This document shows, piece after piece, positions 19,752-28,641 of a stretch of DNA of 34,361 nt. How positions within the stretch are numbered: the first letter of the stretch is position 1; each line of letters begins with the position of its first letter. This stretch comes from Sulfurovum sp. (GTDB lineage: Bacteria > Campylobacterota > Campylobacteria > Campylobacterales > Sulfurovaceae). The DNA lies in contig DYMX01000014.1 of the NCBI GenBank assembly GCA_020721345.1, positions 1 to 34,361 of the forward strand. Direction: 5' to 3'. Position numbers and translations under genes: made by a program. The notes below the pieces were generated by a model. That model saw only the letters and a program-made list of their open reading frames with translations, had not been told where the DNA came from and did no database searches.

Positions 19752-20569
19752 ATATCTTTTTCCTTTGAAGATGTTACAACGCTATAAACAGAAATTAAAA
19801 CCATAAATAAAGCGCTTGAAAACAAAATAGCTCCATCAAGCGTTAAAAATAGCAACTTGCTATTTTGTTCTACAATATCAATGCCGCCCACATTTACGCC
19901 GTAATAACTAAAAAATAAAAATATGCCGGCTATTATAAAAGTGGATATTATCGCATCTAAAAATGCTACCCTAAAAAGAATTCCGCTTCTAAGCATAAGA
20001 GGAGCTCCAAATATCTCCATAACCTGCATTCTCTCTTTATGAATATATCCCCAAACTTCCATCTGTTTGATAACCAAGAACAAACTTACAATGCCCATAA
20101 ACAGTATAAATAAATTTAATATAAATTTTATAAATTTAAAAAGTTTATAGTTTGAACTATAACTGATTTCAAAAGTTTCGACTTTTTTAATTTTGCCTGA
20201 AACCATCAGCTGTTTTTTTAGCTTTTCAATGCCTTGGGTATCCAAATATTTTGCTAGTTTTAGATTGTAAAAATTTGGCAATGAATTCATTATTTCTTCC
20301 ACATCTTCCGGTTTCTGACCTGCGGATATCTCTTTTAGGATTTCGTTTCTTTCAACTTTTATACTGCTGGCAATATTTGGATTTATAGCCTGAAAATCTT
20401 TTATAGTAAGCTCTCTTTCACTTACCGCAAGCATTGTATAGCTATTTTTTAATTTTTCTTCATATGCGTCTGCTAATCTTTCAAAGATCAAAAAAAACTG
20501 TATTCCCAAAAGGATAGCAATCAGGGGCAAAATAAACATTAAATGATTTTTAATGGACTTCATAAACAC
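19748..20569 (-). CDS. ftsX: Cell division protein FtsX
   Basis: Four-TM permease-like ORF directly downstream of ftsE with 20-bp overlap. Confidence 0.85.
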   Translation of the reverse strand: MFMKSIKNHLMFILPLIAILLGIQFFLIFERLADAYEEKLKNSYTMLAVSERELTIKDFQAINPNIASSIKVERNEILKEISAGQKPEDVEEIMNSLPNFYNLKLAKYLDTQGIEKLKKQLMVSGKIKKVETFEISYSSNYKLFKFIKFILNLFILFMGIVSLFLVIKQMEVWGYIHKERMQVMEIFGAPLMLRSGILFRVAFLDAIISTFIIAGIFLFFSYYGVNVGGIDIVEQNSKLLFLTLDGAILFSSALFMVLISVYSVVTSSKEKDI

Positions 20570-21221
20570 CCTTGTTTTCTAAGATTAAATGTCTATATGG
20601 CAATGAAAACACCATAGGAATTTTATGTGTTACAACAACAACAGTTGTTTGAAGCTGTACACACGCATTTTCTAACAAATCCCAAATTACATTTGAAGAG
20701 TAATCATCAAGATTTCCGGTTGGCTCATCTGCTAAGATCATCATAGGATTTTTAGCCAAAGCCCTTGCAACGCCTACTCTTTGCTGCTCTCCACCGCTTA
20801 GCTCATATGGGTATCTATTTGTATAGTCGCCCAACTTTACATGTTTAAGAAGCCTTTGAACCTGTGTTTGCTGAAGATCCATAGAATATCCTGCTATCAT
20901 CAAGGGAAGAGCTACATTTTTAGCAACAGTCCATTCGTTTACCAGCTTATAGTCTTGAAATACGATACCAAGATGTGTTCTTAGTTCTTGAAGCTTGGAC
21001 GACGTAGCATTTTTAAGCTCCAGCTCTCCAACTTTAAGCAAGCCGGAATCAGCCTTTATGCTGCCGTAAAGCGATTTTAGCAATGTTGATTTTCCGCTTC
21101 CGCTTGGTCCGGTTATAAAAATAAATTCGCCTTTTCTTATATTGAAGTTTGCCTTTTCTATAACTATATGTTCTTTATTGTATGAAAGAGACAAGCTTCT
21201 TGCTTCAACAACATTAGGCAT
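20550..21221 (-). CDS. ftsE: Cell division ATP-binding protein FtsE
   Basis: Walker [28 protein letters not shown], Walker [13 protein letters not shown]. Confidence 0.93.
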   Translation of the reverse strand: MPNVVEARSLSLSYNKEHIVIEKANFNIRKGEFIFITGPSGSGKSTLLKSLYGSIKADSGLLKVGELELKNATSSKLQELRTHLGIVFQDYKLVNEWTVAKNVALPLMIAGYSMDLQQTQVQRLLKHVKLGDYTNRYPYELSGGEQQRVGVARALAKNPMMILADEPTGNLDDYSSNVIWDLLENACVQLQTTVVVVTHKIPMVFSLPYRHLILENKGVYEVH

Positions 21222-22392
21222 TTAATAACTCCTTTATCGTATTATGCGCATCAAAATTAGCTCTTGATCCTATCGGTTCCGAGTGATAGTAATAACAACC
21301 TTCTTTGTTTAAAATTATATACTTGTGTTCAGGTCTAGCAAAATCTCCAAATGCGCATCTAATCATCATTGATTCTTTTCCAATCATATAAAATCTCTCG
21401 AAATGGACGAAAAAGCTTTTATAGATATTACTTTCACGCGGCAGATTCTCTGCCATGCTTATATTATAACTCATTTTATCAAAAGAAAAAAGAAAATTAT
21501 TGTCAAATTTTTGTGATTTTTCATTGCAAACCATTGTAATGTCATAAATATCTTTTTCTTGCTTGTTCCATCTAGCTTCATACTTACTGATTATAGGCAA
21601 TGCAAAGTTCTTTTGTATTTGCATTTTTATCTTTTCAAATGAGCTAAATACTTCTAGAGAGTATCTATAATACAAGTCACTATCGGTTCTAAGCTCTAAT
21701 GTACCCCCCATATCCAAAACCCTCATGGCCTCGCTTACAAAATCAACACTTATCACTCTACGGTTTGGTTTTTTATCCCAAGGAACAGGAAAATGAACAA
21801 ATATTTGTTTTGCAATATTTGACGGCAGCATTTCTAAAAAAAGTCTAGCATCATAATTTACTGCCCATATATTATTTAGGTTTTGTATCTCTATCTGCTT
21901 TAGCAGCTGCTGCGCTGATGGAGTGTGTATCTCAATGCCAATATATAATATATCAGGGTTTTGAGCAGCTTGGTACAATATATGCCGCCCGCTCCCAAAC
22001 CCAACCTCAATGGCAACTTTATCAAAATCAAAATGTACTTCTTTAAAATCTTCAATTTTTTTATAATACTTTGAAGCAAAAAGAGGTGGTTTTTTATTTA
22101 AATTTTCGATATTCGAGCTCACTATTTCAAGTTCCAACAGTTTAGAGACTCTGCCGATTGCCTCTTTTAGAGTTGCCAATTTAAGCGGTCTTGTGATCTT
22201 TTCAAATTTAAGCAGCCCCTCACTATCATCATATTTATAGATAAGCAAAAATTTTTCATTTTCATAATTTACGGATATTAGCAACTCATTATAATTTATA
22301 GAATGGGCTACAAATTCGATAATATCGGGATATTTACTTGCTCTAGTTTCGAGTTCATGGCTACTAATCGGCTTTGTTTTAACATGAGGCAC
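21214..22392 (-). CDS. trmB: tRNA (guanine-N7-)-methyltransferase, long form
   Basis: VAIEVGFGSGRHILYQAAQNPDILYIGIEIH, VHFPVPWDKKPNRRVIS, LELRTDSDLYYRYSL. Confidence 0.93.
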   Translation of the reverse strand: MPHVKTKPISSHELETRASKYPDIIEFVAHSINYNELLISVNYENEKFLLIYKYDDSEGLLKFEKITRPLKLATLKEAIGRVSKLLELEIVSSNIENLNKKPPLFASKYYKKIEDFKEVHFDFDKVAIEVGFGSGRHILYQAAQNPDILYIGIEIHTPSAQQLLKQIEIQNLNNIWAVNYDARLFLEMLPSNIAKQIFVHFPVPWDKKPNRRVISVDFVSEAMRVLDMGGTLELRTDSDLYYRYSLEVFSSFEKIKMQIQKNFALPIISKYEARWNKQEKDIYDITMVCNEKSQKFDNNFLFSFDKMSYNISMAENLPRESNIYKSFFVHFERFYMIGKESMMIRCAFGDFARPEHKYIILNKEGCYYYHSEPIGSRANFDAHNTIKELLNA

Positions 22393-23359
22393 TAAAAACT
22401 CCTTTTATCGCTTTTGGTGTTATAAGATCAATACAATTTGTTTCAAAATTGCTATCTAAAAACTCTTTCATGTCGTCAAATAACGGCGCTTCAAACTCTA
22501 CAATTTCATTTGTCGCCGGATGCTTAAAATATATAAGTCTTGCGTGTAAAAAAACTCTTGGCATATCTTTTCCTCTATATCCATATAAATTATCGCCTAG
22601 TATATGTCGTCCCAAATGAGCCAAATGAACTCTAATCTGATGTGTTCTGCCCGTATAAAGTTTTGCCGCAATAAGTTCGATGTTGTTTTTTCCAAGGCTT
22701 AGTTTGGCGAAAGCGCTTTTTGCAAATCTTCCACTTTGGGCTACTGCCATTTTAAGTCTATTGGTACTATTTCTGGCAATATTTTCTTCAATAGTGATAT
22801 CTTCTTTAAGCGGATAATCAATAATAGCCAGATAATACCTTCCCATTGTTTTATCTTCCAATTGAAGGCTCAATGCTTCGTGGGCTTCATTTGTTTTAGC
22901 TATTACTAATGCTCCTGTTGTATCTTTGTCTATCCTATGAACTATGCCATGTCTCTCTTCGCCTGATATCGTAGATAGAGATATGCCTTTTTTTATTAGC
23001 CAATCGACCAGCGTGGGTTCTTTGACACTGGGGGCTGGATGAACCACAAGATTGCTGGGTTTATTTACAACCATCAAATACTCATCTTCATAAAGAATCT
23101 CTATATCAAGATCAATATTCATTGCCTCTTTTTGTGATGCTTGCGACAGTAGATATGAAACGATATCGTTTATATATACCTTTTGGCTTGTTTTTGATAT
23201 AACCTTGTCGTTGATACTCACGAAGCCTTTTTCTATGAGTTTTTCTACCTGATTGCGGCTTGAATTTAATTGTCCGGCTAAAACCTTATCAATACGATTA
23301 TCTTCACTTACAACAAAGCTAAATTGCTCGCTGTTAGTTGCTAATTGTTCACTGCTCAC
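22379..23359 (-). CDS. RluA-family 23S rRNA pseudouridine synthase (S4 domain + catalytic domain)
   Basis: IVHRIDKDTTGALVIAKTNEAHEALSLQLED, YTGRTHQIRVHLAHLGRHILGDNLYG. GTG start lies inside the heptamer array. Confidence 0.93.
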   Translation of the reverse strand: MSSEQLATNSEQFSFVVSEDNRIDKVLAGQLNSSRNQVEKLIEKGFVSINDKVISKTSQKVYINDIVSYLLSQASQKEAMNIDLDIEILYEDEYLMVVNKPSNLVVHPAPSVKEPTLVDWLIKKGISLSTISGEERHGIVHRIDKDTTGALVIAKTNEAHEALSLQLEDKTMGRYYLAIIDYPLKEDITIEENIARNSTNRLKMAVAQSGRFAKSAFAKLSLGKNNIELIAAKLYTGRTHQIRVHLAHLGRHILGDNLYGYRGKDMPRVFLHARLIYFKHPATNEIVEFEAPLFDDMKEFLDSNFETNCIDLITPKAIKGVFSASC

Positions 23360-23374
23360 TGTTCACTGCTCATT
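23326..23374. repeat. Degenerate heptamer array, 7 x 7 bp: GCTCGCT GTTAGTT GCTAATT GTTCACT GCTCACT GTTCACT GCTCATT
   Basis: Direct reading; consensus G(C/T)T(C/A)(A/G)(C/T)T across 49 bp at the ttcA/rluD-like gene junction. Confidence 0.85.
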
Positions 23375-24147
23375 TTATTTATATCATCTCTATTCCACCT
23401 GGCTGGATCAAAAAAAGTGTCATCATGTATATGCTCAAAAGATGCTTTTAACATTTTAAAAAGATTTTTTTGTTTTGACTCCATCTCTTTTAACCACTCT
23501 TTTGTTGATTCTCTGGCATGTGGCATTTTTACATTTTTTAGCATTGCCGGGCATGCTTCATCACCGATTGTCTGAATGTTGTTTTCATCGGCAAATGCTC
23601 TAAGCTGTGATTCTCTTGCTTGGATTAGCGGGCGAATAAGATGAACTCCTCTGTTTGTTTTATAGATAGGTGCTAAACTTCTCATGGAACCGTTATAAAA
23701 CATATTCATAAAAAAACTCTCCACAGCATCATCAAAATGATGCCCCAAAGCAATTTTTGTAAATTCTCCATTTTCGGCAAATGTATAAAGCGCACCTCTT
23801 CTCATGCGAGAAAAATAACTGCAAAATGAGCTATTTTCTCTAATGGTATCATTTGAGATTTCAAAAATATTTGTATCATATACCGTATGTTTTATTCCAT
23901 GTTCCAAACAATGATCATGAAGATATTCATATGATTCTCCAGGCATTCCATAGTTAACTGTGCAAGCTTCAAACTCAAACTTGAAAGGCGCATGTCTTTG
24001 CATATGTTTTAGTATATGGACGAGCGCCAAAGAGTCCTTGCCGCCACTTAACCCAACGAGTACCTTATCACCTTCATTTATTAGCTTAAATGCAGCATTT
24101 GTCTTACCTGCTACCCTGAGGAGTTTTTTGCTTACACTTATCACCAC
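23356..24147 (-). CDS. ttcA: tRNA 2-thiocytidine biosynthesis protein TtcA
   Basis: PP-loop VLVGLSGGKDSLALVHIL, FCSYFSRMRRGALYTFAENGEFTKIALGHHFDDAVESFFMNMFYNG. Confidence 0.93.
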   Translation of the reverse strand: MVISVSKKLLRVAGKTNAAFKLINEGDKVLVGLSGGKDSLALVHILKHMQRHAPFKFEFEACTVNYGMPGESYEYLHDHCLEHGIKHTVYDTNIFEISNDTIRENSSFCSYFSRMRRGALYTFAENGEFTKIALGHHFDDAVESFFMNMFYNGSMRSLAPIYKTNRGVHLIRPLIQARESQLRAFADENNIQTIGDEACPAMLKNVKMPHARESTKEWLKEMESKQKNLFKMLKASFEHIHDDTFFDPARWNRDDINKMSSEQ

Positions 24148-24150
24148 TTT

Positions 24151-24981
24151 TTACCTTTGTATCATCTTTAATATCTCATTACTATCTATATCCATCTTGC
24201 TAAAAGCAAAAACTTTTTTACCCAAATCTTTCAAACTTGCTCCTATGTGATATATCTCTTTATCATCAATTATTATAAATCTATCGTGATAATTTTTAAT
24301 CTCTTTTATTTCTAAGTTATTATACTGTTTATTGTATTTTTCTATATCTAATTGCGATTGTTTTGATATGCTTTGGGTATATATAGTTATTTTAACATTT
24401 TGATTTTTTGAAAATAGTATCAATACAGACTCATCTATGTAGTTATCAACTACAATAATTGATTTTTTAGCACTTTTTATCAAACCTGCTATAAACAAAT
24501 AAGCATCAAATATCTGCCCATCAAAAAATATTCCTTGTTTTATCTCCAATGAATTATCTTTTATTTGAGATTTTATACTTGCAACATCATTTTCCAGTAG
24601 CATTAATCTTTGTTCTGTTATTTTATGACTATTTATAGCATAACTATTTTGGATATAGTTTTTTAGCACACTTGTTGCCCACTGTCTAAACTTTACACCT
24701 TTTACAGACTTAACTCTATAGCCAACTGAGATAATTACATCTAGATTATAATGTTCTGTAATATATGTTTTCCCATCTGAAGCAGTTGTCGCAAAATTTG
24801 CGACAACTGCTTTTTTTACAAGTTCGTTATCTTTAAATACATTACTAATATGTTTACCAATAGTTTTTATGTCCCTGTCAAAAAGATATGACAGTTGATT
24901 TCTGTTTAACCAAACAGTATCCTCTTCAACTGATACCTTTAGCTCCAACTCCCCATCGTTATAGACTATAATGTTTTGCAT
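24151..24981 (-). CDS. RhuM-like protein with C-terminal PLD-like domain
   Basis: N-terminal VWLNRNQLSYLFDRDIKTIGKHISNVFKDNEL...TEHYNLDVIISVGYRVKSVKGVKFRQWATSVLKNYI is RhuM-like; C-terminal YHDRFIIIDDKEIYHIGASLKDLGKK resembles a single PLD-type half-site. Confidence 0.8.
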   Translation of the reverse strand: MQNIIVYNDGELELKVSVEEDTVWLNRNQLSYLFDRDIKTIGKHISNVFKDNELVKKAVVANFATTASDGKTYITEHYNLDVIISVGYRVKSVKGVKFRQWATSVLKNYIQNSYAINSHKITEQRLMLLENDVASIKSQIKDNSLEIKQGIFFDGQIFDAYLFIAGLIKSAKKSIIVVDNYIDESVLILFSKNQNVKITIYTQSISKQSQLDIEKYNKQYNNLEIKEIKNYHDRFIIIDDKEIYHIGASLKDLGKKVFAFSKMDIDSNEILKMIQR

Positions 24982-25030
24982 AGGTTAATCTTTAATCGTA
25001 TAAGCAAAATCATTGTCGCTTTTACCTTTG

Positions 25031-26014
25031 TCACATTATCTCTTCTGTATCTTCAATTGGTATACTCTTTTCTTTACAATAATTTTCAACTTCTGTATCG
25101 TTATCAAAATAATCATCACAAAATACGTCTAATTCTTTTTCAGCACCTGAAGCATATTTTTCACTTGCAGTCATTAGTTTTTCTGTTTGCTCAATAAATA
25201 TTTCAAATTCTTTGTTTATTTTACAAAGTTTATCAATTGTCTTAAAGTCTAAATCTCTATAAGCTGCTGGAAATAGCACTTTACTCTGATAAGGGTTTGC
25301 ATCAAGTTTAATTATCCCGATTCCAAAAGATTGATTTAGTCTTCCCATCTCTTCGTTTAAACTATCGCTAAACTCAAATGCGACTAAATACCCATAATTT
25401 GCCCAACTTGAATTAGAAACAGCTTGAAAAAATGCTTTTTTAAGTTCACTATCACTATTTATTTCTCTTTTAAGTTCGTACGAACTTAATTTGAAAGTGT
25501 CAACACGATTAATTGATTTGAGAAAATTTTGACTTGCTTTCGTTTGTAGTTTCAAGAACTTAATTCCAATCATATCAGGATGTGTCCAAATTTGATTACT
25601 ATCTTTTCCATTTGATTGTTCGTGAAAAATTGTTTTTGAGTAAGTATCTGTATTTTTTAAATAGCTACTCAAAAGCTTATGTAAATCTCTTTCCTCATAA
25701 GTCTTCAATTTATGTATTTTATTTGGCTTTTCAATTTGAGATTCCTTGTCTCCACTCAAAATTTCAATTCCAATATTTTGTTCATTTTTTGTCAAATAGT
25801 AAGAATAAGTTCCTCCATCTTGTTTTATTCGTTTTACTCTTGTATCACCTTTGCGAATAAAGTCACCAAGTAATGCAGAAATCGTTGATGAAGGAGTTTT
25901 TCCAATTTTAAAATCATAATAATCTTGCTTAACAATATAATTATAAACATCCATATAGTTAGTCAAACCATTTATCTCATCAAGACTTTTTAATATTGCT
26001 TCTTTTATTGTCAT
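25031..26014 (-). CDS. HrgA-like protein with N-terminal HARE-HTH domain (COG2958-like)
   Basis: MTIKEAILKSLDEINGLTNYMDVYNYIVKQDYYDFKIGKTPSSTISALLGDFIRKGDTRVKRIKQDGGTYSYYL matches HARE-HTH layout; C-terminal region resembles HrgA proteins of Helicobacter/Campylobacter. Confidence 0.7.
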   Translation of the reverse strand: MTIKEAILKSLDEINGLTNYMDVYNYIVKQDYYDFKIGKTPSSTISALLGDFIRKGDTRVKRIKQDGGTYSYYLTKNEQNIGIEILSGDKESQIEKPNKIHKLKTYEERDLHKLLSSYLKNTDTYSKTIFHEQSNGKDSNQIWTHPDMIGIKFLKLQTKASQNFLKSINRVDTFKLSSYELKREINSDSELKKAFFQAVSNSSWANYGYLVAFEFSDSLNEEMGRLNQSFGIGIIKLDANPYQSKVLFPAAYRDLDFKTIDKLCKINKEFEIFIEQTEKLMTASEKYASGAEKELDVFCDDYFDNDTEVENYCKEKSIPIEDTEEIM

Positions 26015-26029
26015 TTTATTGTTCCTTTT

Positions 26030-26719
26030 TTACACCCTCTCAACCATCTCAAGGATAAAATCAGCACTTACTTTTGCGCTGCTAGCTAGAAATGTATCAA
26101 AATCCACATCTGCGCTTCCATCGGCACTGTCACTTATTGCGCGAAGAATAAAAAATGGAATATTCAAGGCATTACATACAACGGCAACACTTGCCCCTTC
26201 CATTTCCAAGGCATCCGCTTTAAAAGTTTTTGCTACCCACTCTTTTTTTTCACCACATGCCACAAACTGATCCCCAGTAGAAATAACCCCTTCTTTTAAA
26301 GTTATGCCTTTGCTGATTGCAACTTCTTTTGCTATGGCTCTAAGTTTTACATCTGTTGGTATGCATACTTCGCCTTCCGGCACAAATCCATAAGGGTGAC
26401 CAAAAGCAGTAATATCCAGATCATGCTGACAAAGTCCGTCAGCGATTATCAAATCCCCGATCTTAAGATCACTGCTTATAGCTCCGGCAACACCGCTGAA
26501 AAGAACCATTTCGCATCTGAATTTTTCTATCAAAAGAATCGATGTCAGAGCTGAGAAGACTTTGCCTATTTTAGAGTATGCCACTACAACATCCCTTCCT
26601 TTGTATGAGGCCTCATAAAATGTATTATTTGCATAATGCGTCTCTTTAATATTGTCCATATGGGACAATAAAGGCTCTATCTCTTCCCTCATGGCCCCCA
26701 TTATTGCGATTTTACCCAT
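26030..26719 (-). CDS. mtnN: 5'-methylthioadenosine/S-adenosylhomocysteine nucleosidase
   Basis: IAIMGAMREEIEPLL, VLFSGVAGAI, DALEMEGASVAVVCNALNIPFFILRAISDSAD. Confidence 0.95.
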   Translation of the reverse strand: MGKIAIMGAMREEIEPLLSHMDNIKETHYANNTFYEASYKGRDVVVAYSKIGKVFSALTSILLIEKFRCEMVLFSGVAGAISSDLKIGDLIIADGLCQHDLDITAFGHPYGFVPEGEVCIPTDVKLRAIAKEVAISKGITLKEGVISTGDQFVACGEKKEWVAKTFKADALEMEGASVAVVCNALNIPFFILRAISDSADGSADVDFDTFLASSAKVSADFILEMVERV

Positions 26720-27657
26720 TATAGCTCTTTAAGTGCTTCTATCGTTGCTTCTAAGCTTGCCATATCGCTAACATTGAAATGAGGTTTTGATGTCGAACTT
26801 TTATTTAATCCTTTTAAAACATTTCCATGCCCAAATTCTATATAGCAATCCACATCGGCGTCTATATTTTTTATAGACTGCTTATAAAGCACAGGCATTA
26901 CAAGCTGTTTTGGTAAAAGCTCCAAAGCCTCCGCTTTTGTACTGTATGGTTTTGCCGTAACGTTTGATATTACCGGAGCTAAAAAAGCATCTTTTATAAC
27001 CTCTTGTAATTTTAAAGCAAGAGGCTCAGTCGCACTTTCTAAAAGCGGGCAATGGCTTGCAACCGACATATTAAGCAACATTGCTCTTTTTGCCTTTGCC
27101 TCTTTAAGTACATCTACTAACTCTTCAAGGTCTTTTTTTATTCCTGCTATGACGATCTGTCCATCACTATTGTAATTTACAGCCCAGACTTGTTTTCCAT
27201 TGTCTCTTTGTTTCTGACAAATATCTTCAACTGTTGCATCATTAAGTCCAAGACTAACAAGCATACCAACTTCTTGTTTAGCGCAAGCATCAGCCATAAG
27301 TTTTCCTCGCAAGTTTACAAGCTCCACGGCATCTATGGCATCCAAAACACCACTAGCCACAAGAGCAGAAAACTCACCAAGCGAATGCCCCAAAGTAAGC
27401 GTTGGAACAATCCCTGAATTTTGCACAAAAAGTCTATTTGCAATAGAGCTGATAAGTAATATAGCCGGCTGAGTAAATTCCGTTTGAGCTAAATTTTCAT
27501 TTTCTGTAAACAAAAGAGTTTCAAAATCGATACCTGTTCTTTCTTTTGCCGCCGCAAACATTTCTTTTGCAACGCTTGAGTTTTCAAAAAAATCTTTTCC
27601 CATATTCAAAGCTTGTGAGCCTTGACCCGGAAATACAAATGCACATCTTATTGACAT
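26719..27657 (-). CDS. fabD: Malonyl-CoA-ACP transacylase
   Basis: AFVFPGQGSQALNMGKDF, LTLGHSLGEFSALVASG, VASHCPLLE. Confidence 0.96.
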   Translation of the reverse strand: MSIRCAFVFPGQGSQALNMGKDFFENSSVAKEMFAAAKERTGIDFETLLFTENENLAQTEFTQPAILLISSIANRLFVQNSGIVPTLTLGHSLGEFSALVASGVLDAIDAVELVNLRGKLMADACAKQEVGMLVSLGLNDATVEDICQKQRDNGKQVWAVNYNSDGQIVIAGIKKDLEELVDVLKEAKAKRAMLLNMSVASHCPLLESATEPLALKLQEVIKDAFLAPVISNVTAKPYSTKAEALELLPKQLVMPVLYKQSIKNIDADVDCYIEFGHGNVLKGLNKSSTSKPHFNVSDMASLEATIEALKEL

Positions 27658-27689
27658 ATTTTCATCCTTGATTAATAAATAATATATCT

Positions 27690-27695
27690 ATTATA
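27690..27695 (-). promoter_or_regulatory. Candidate sigma70 -10 (aatggTATAATagat on minus strand) for fabD-mtnN operon
   Basis: Perfect TATAAT about 33 bp upstream of fabD. Confidence 0.5.
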
Positions 27696-27714
27696 CCATT
27701 TTAAGGGTTAGGAA

Positions 27715-28455
27715 TTAGCCCTGCTCGACTTCTCCTCTGTATGAAACTACGCCATATTCTAGATTTGTTATATGCTTGTAGCCCATACTTGACATTATCT
27801 GTTGGCAATATGCGCTTCTGCTTCCGCTAAAACAATAAACCACTATATTCTGCTCTTTTTTGTCATCGATTTGTGATAATGCTTGATAAAAAGATGTAGT
27901 TGGAACCAAGAAATCTGTTCCTTTTATCCTTCTGGATTTATACTCCATCCACTCCCTTACATCTACTAAGTAAAAATCTACCATTCCGATCTCTCTTGCC
28001 TCAAGCAGACTGATAAGTTCGTCGGAATCAATATTTTTCTGTTTAAGCAGAGCTTCACATTCCTCTTTTAAGAGTCCCCTTGAATGCGTATGTGACACAA
28101 GGGCTGCTTCTTTTTCTATCATATGATATTTGGCATACTCAGGTGTGCAAAAAATTCCGCAATGACAATGTCCATCATTAGGAATTTCAACTTCAATGGC
28201 AGGTTTGCATGGGCATATTCTATTGTTAGCCGCCTTCCTCTCTTCATCACTCTCACCTTCAACCATAAAACAAGGACAATATTTCTTGTTGTATATCAAC
28301 TTGTTTCTTGCTAGTCCCATAGTAACAGATTCGTTAATCTCATTTTCCGGATTATAAACAAAATTGAATTGCTTGCATACTTTATCAGTAAATGCAACTG
28401 TTTTTGCATATTCATCTTTAAATTCAGGCGAATTTGTATCTATTTTGATAATCAT
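27715..28455 (-). CDS. Ferredoxin-thioredoxin reductase catalytic-domain protein fused to a rhodanese domain
   Basis: CPC...CPC...CHC cysteine pattern (YCPCFMVEGESDEERKAANNRICPCKPAIEVEIPNDGHCHCGIFCTPEY) and C-terminal rhodanese with VYCFSGSRSAYC active-site loop. Confidence 0.88.
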   Translation of the reverse strand: MIIKIDTNSPEFKDEYAKTVAFTDKVCKQFNFVYNPENEINESVTMGLARNKLIYNKKYCPCFMVEGESDEERKAANNRICPCKPAIEVEIPNDGHCHCGIFCTPEYAKYHMIEKEAALVSHTHSRGLLKEECEALLKQKNIDSDELISLLEAREIGMVDFYLVDVREWMEYKSRRIKGTDFLVPTTSFYQALSQIDDKKEQNIVVYCFSGSRSAYCQQIMSSMGYKHITNLEYGVVSYRGEVEQG

Positions 28456-28540
28456 GATAAATTTTCCTAATGTTTATTTTTTGAAATTATATTGAAAAAA
28501 ATTTAGATTTTAGTGTATGTTGTAGTATAAGTGTAAATAT

Positions 28541-28611
28541 GTCACTGCGAGACTTTGAAAAAGTCGTGGCAGTCTATAAAAATAGATTGCTTCACTTTAG
28601 TTCGCAATGAC
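28541..28611. repeat. Intergenic palindromic repeat (gtcactgcgag...ttcgcaatgac), MITE/REP-like
   Basis: Terminal near-inverted repeats gtcactgcga / tcgcaatgac with nested stems gacttt-gaa-aaagtc and gcagtctat-aaaa-atagattgc. Confidence 0.8.
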
Positions 28612-28641
28612 AATTTTAAAATTAAATGATGTCAAACAAGG

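Noticed and set aside
21214-22392. Long TrmB (392 aa) as a possible novel fusion
   Set aside because: Extended TrmB forms are usual in this phylum; no distinct extra domain recognised.
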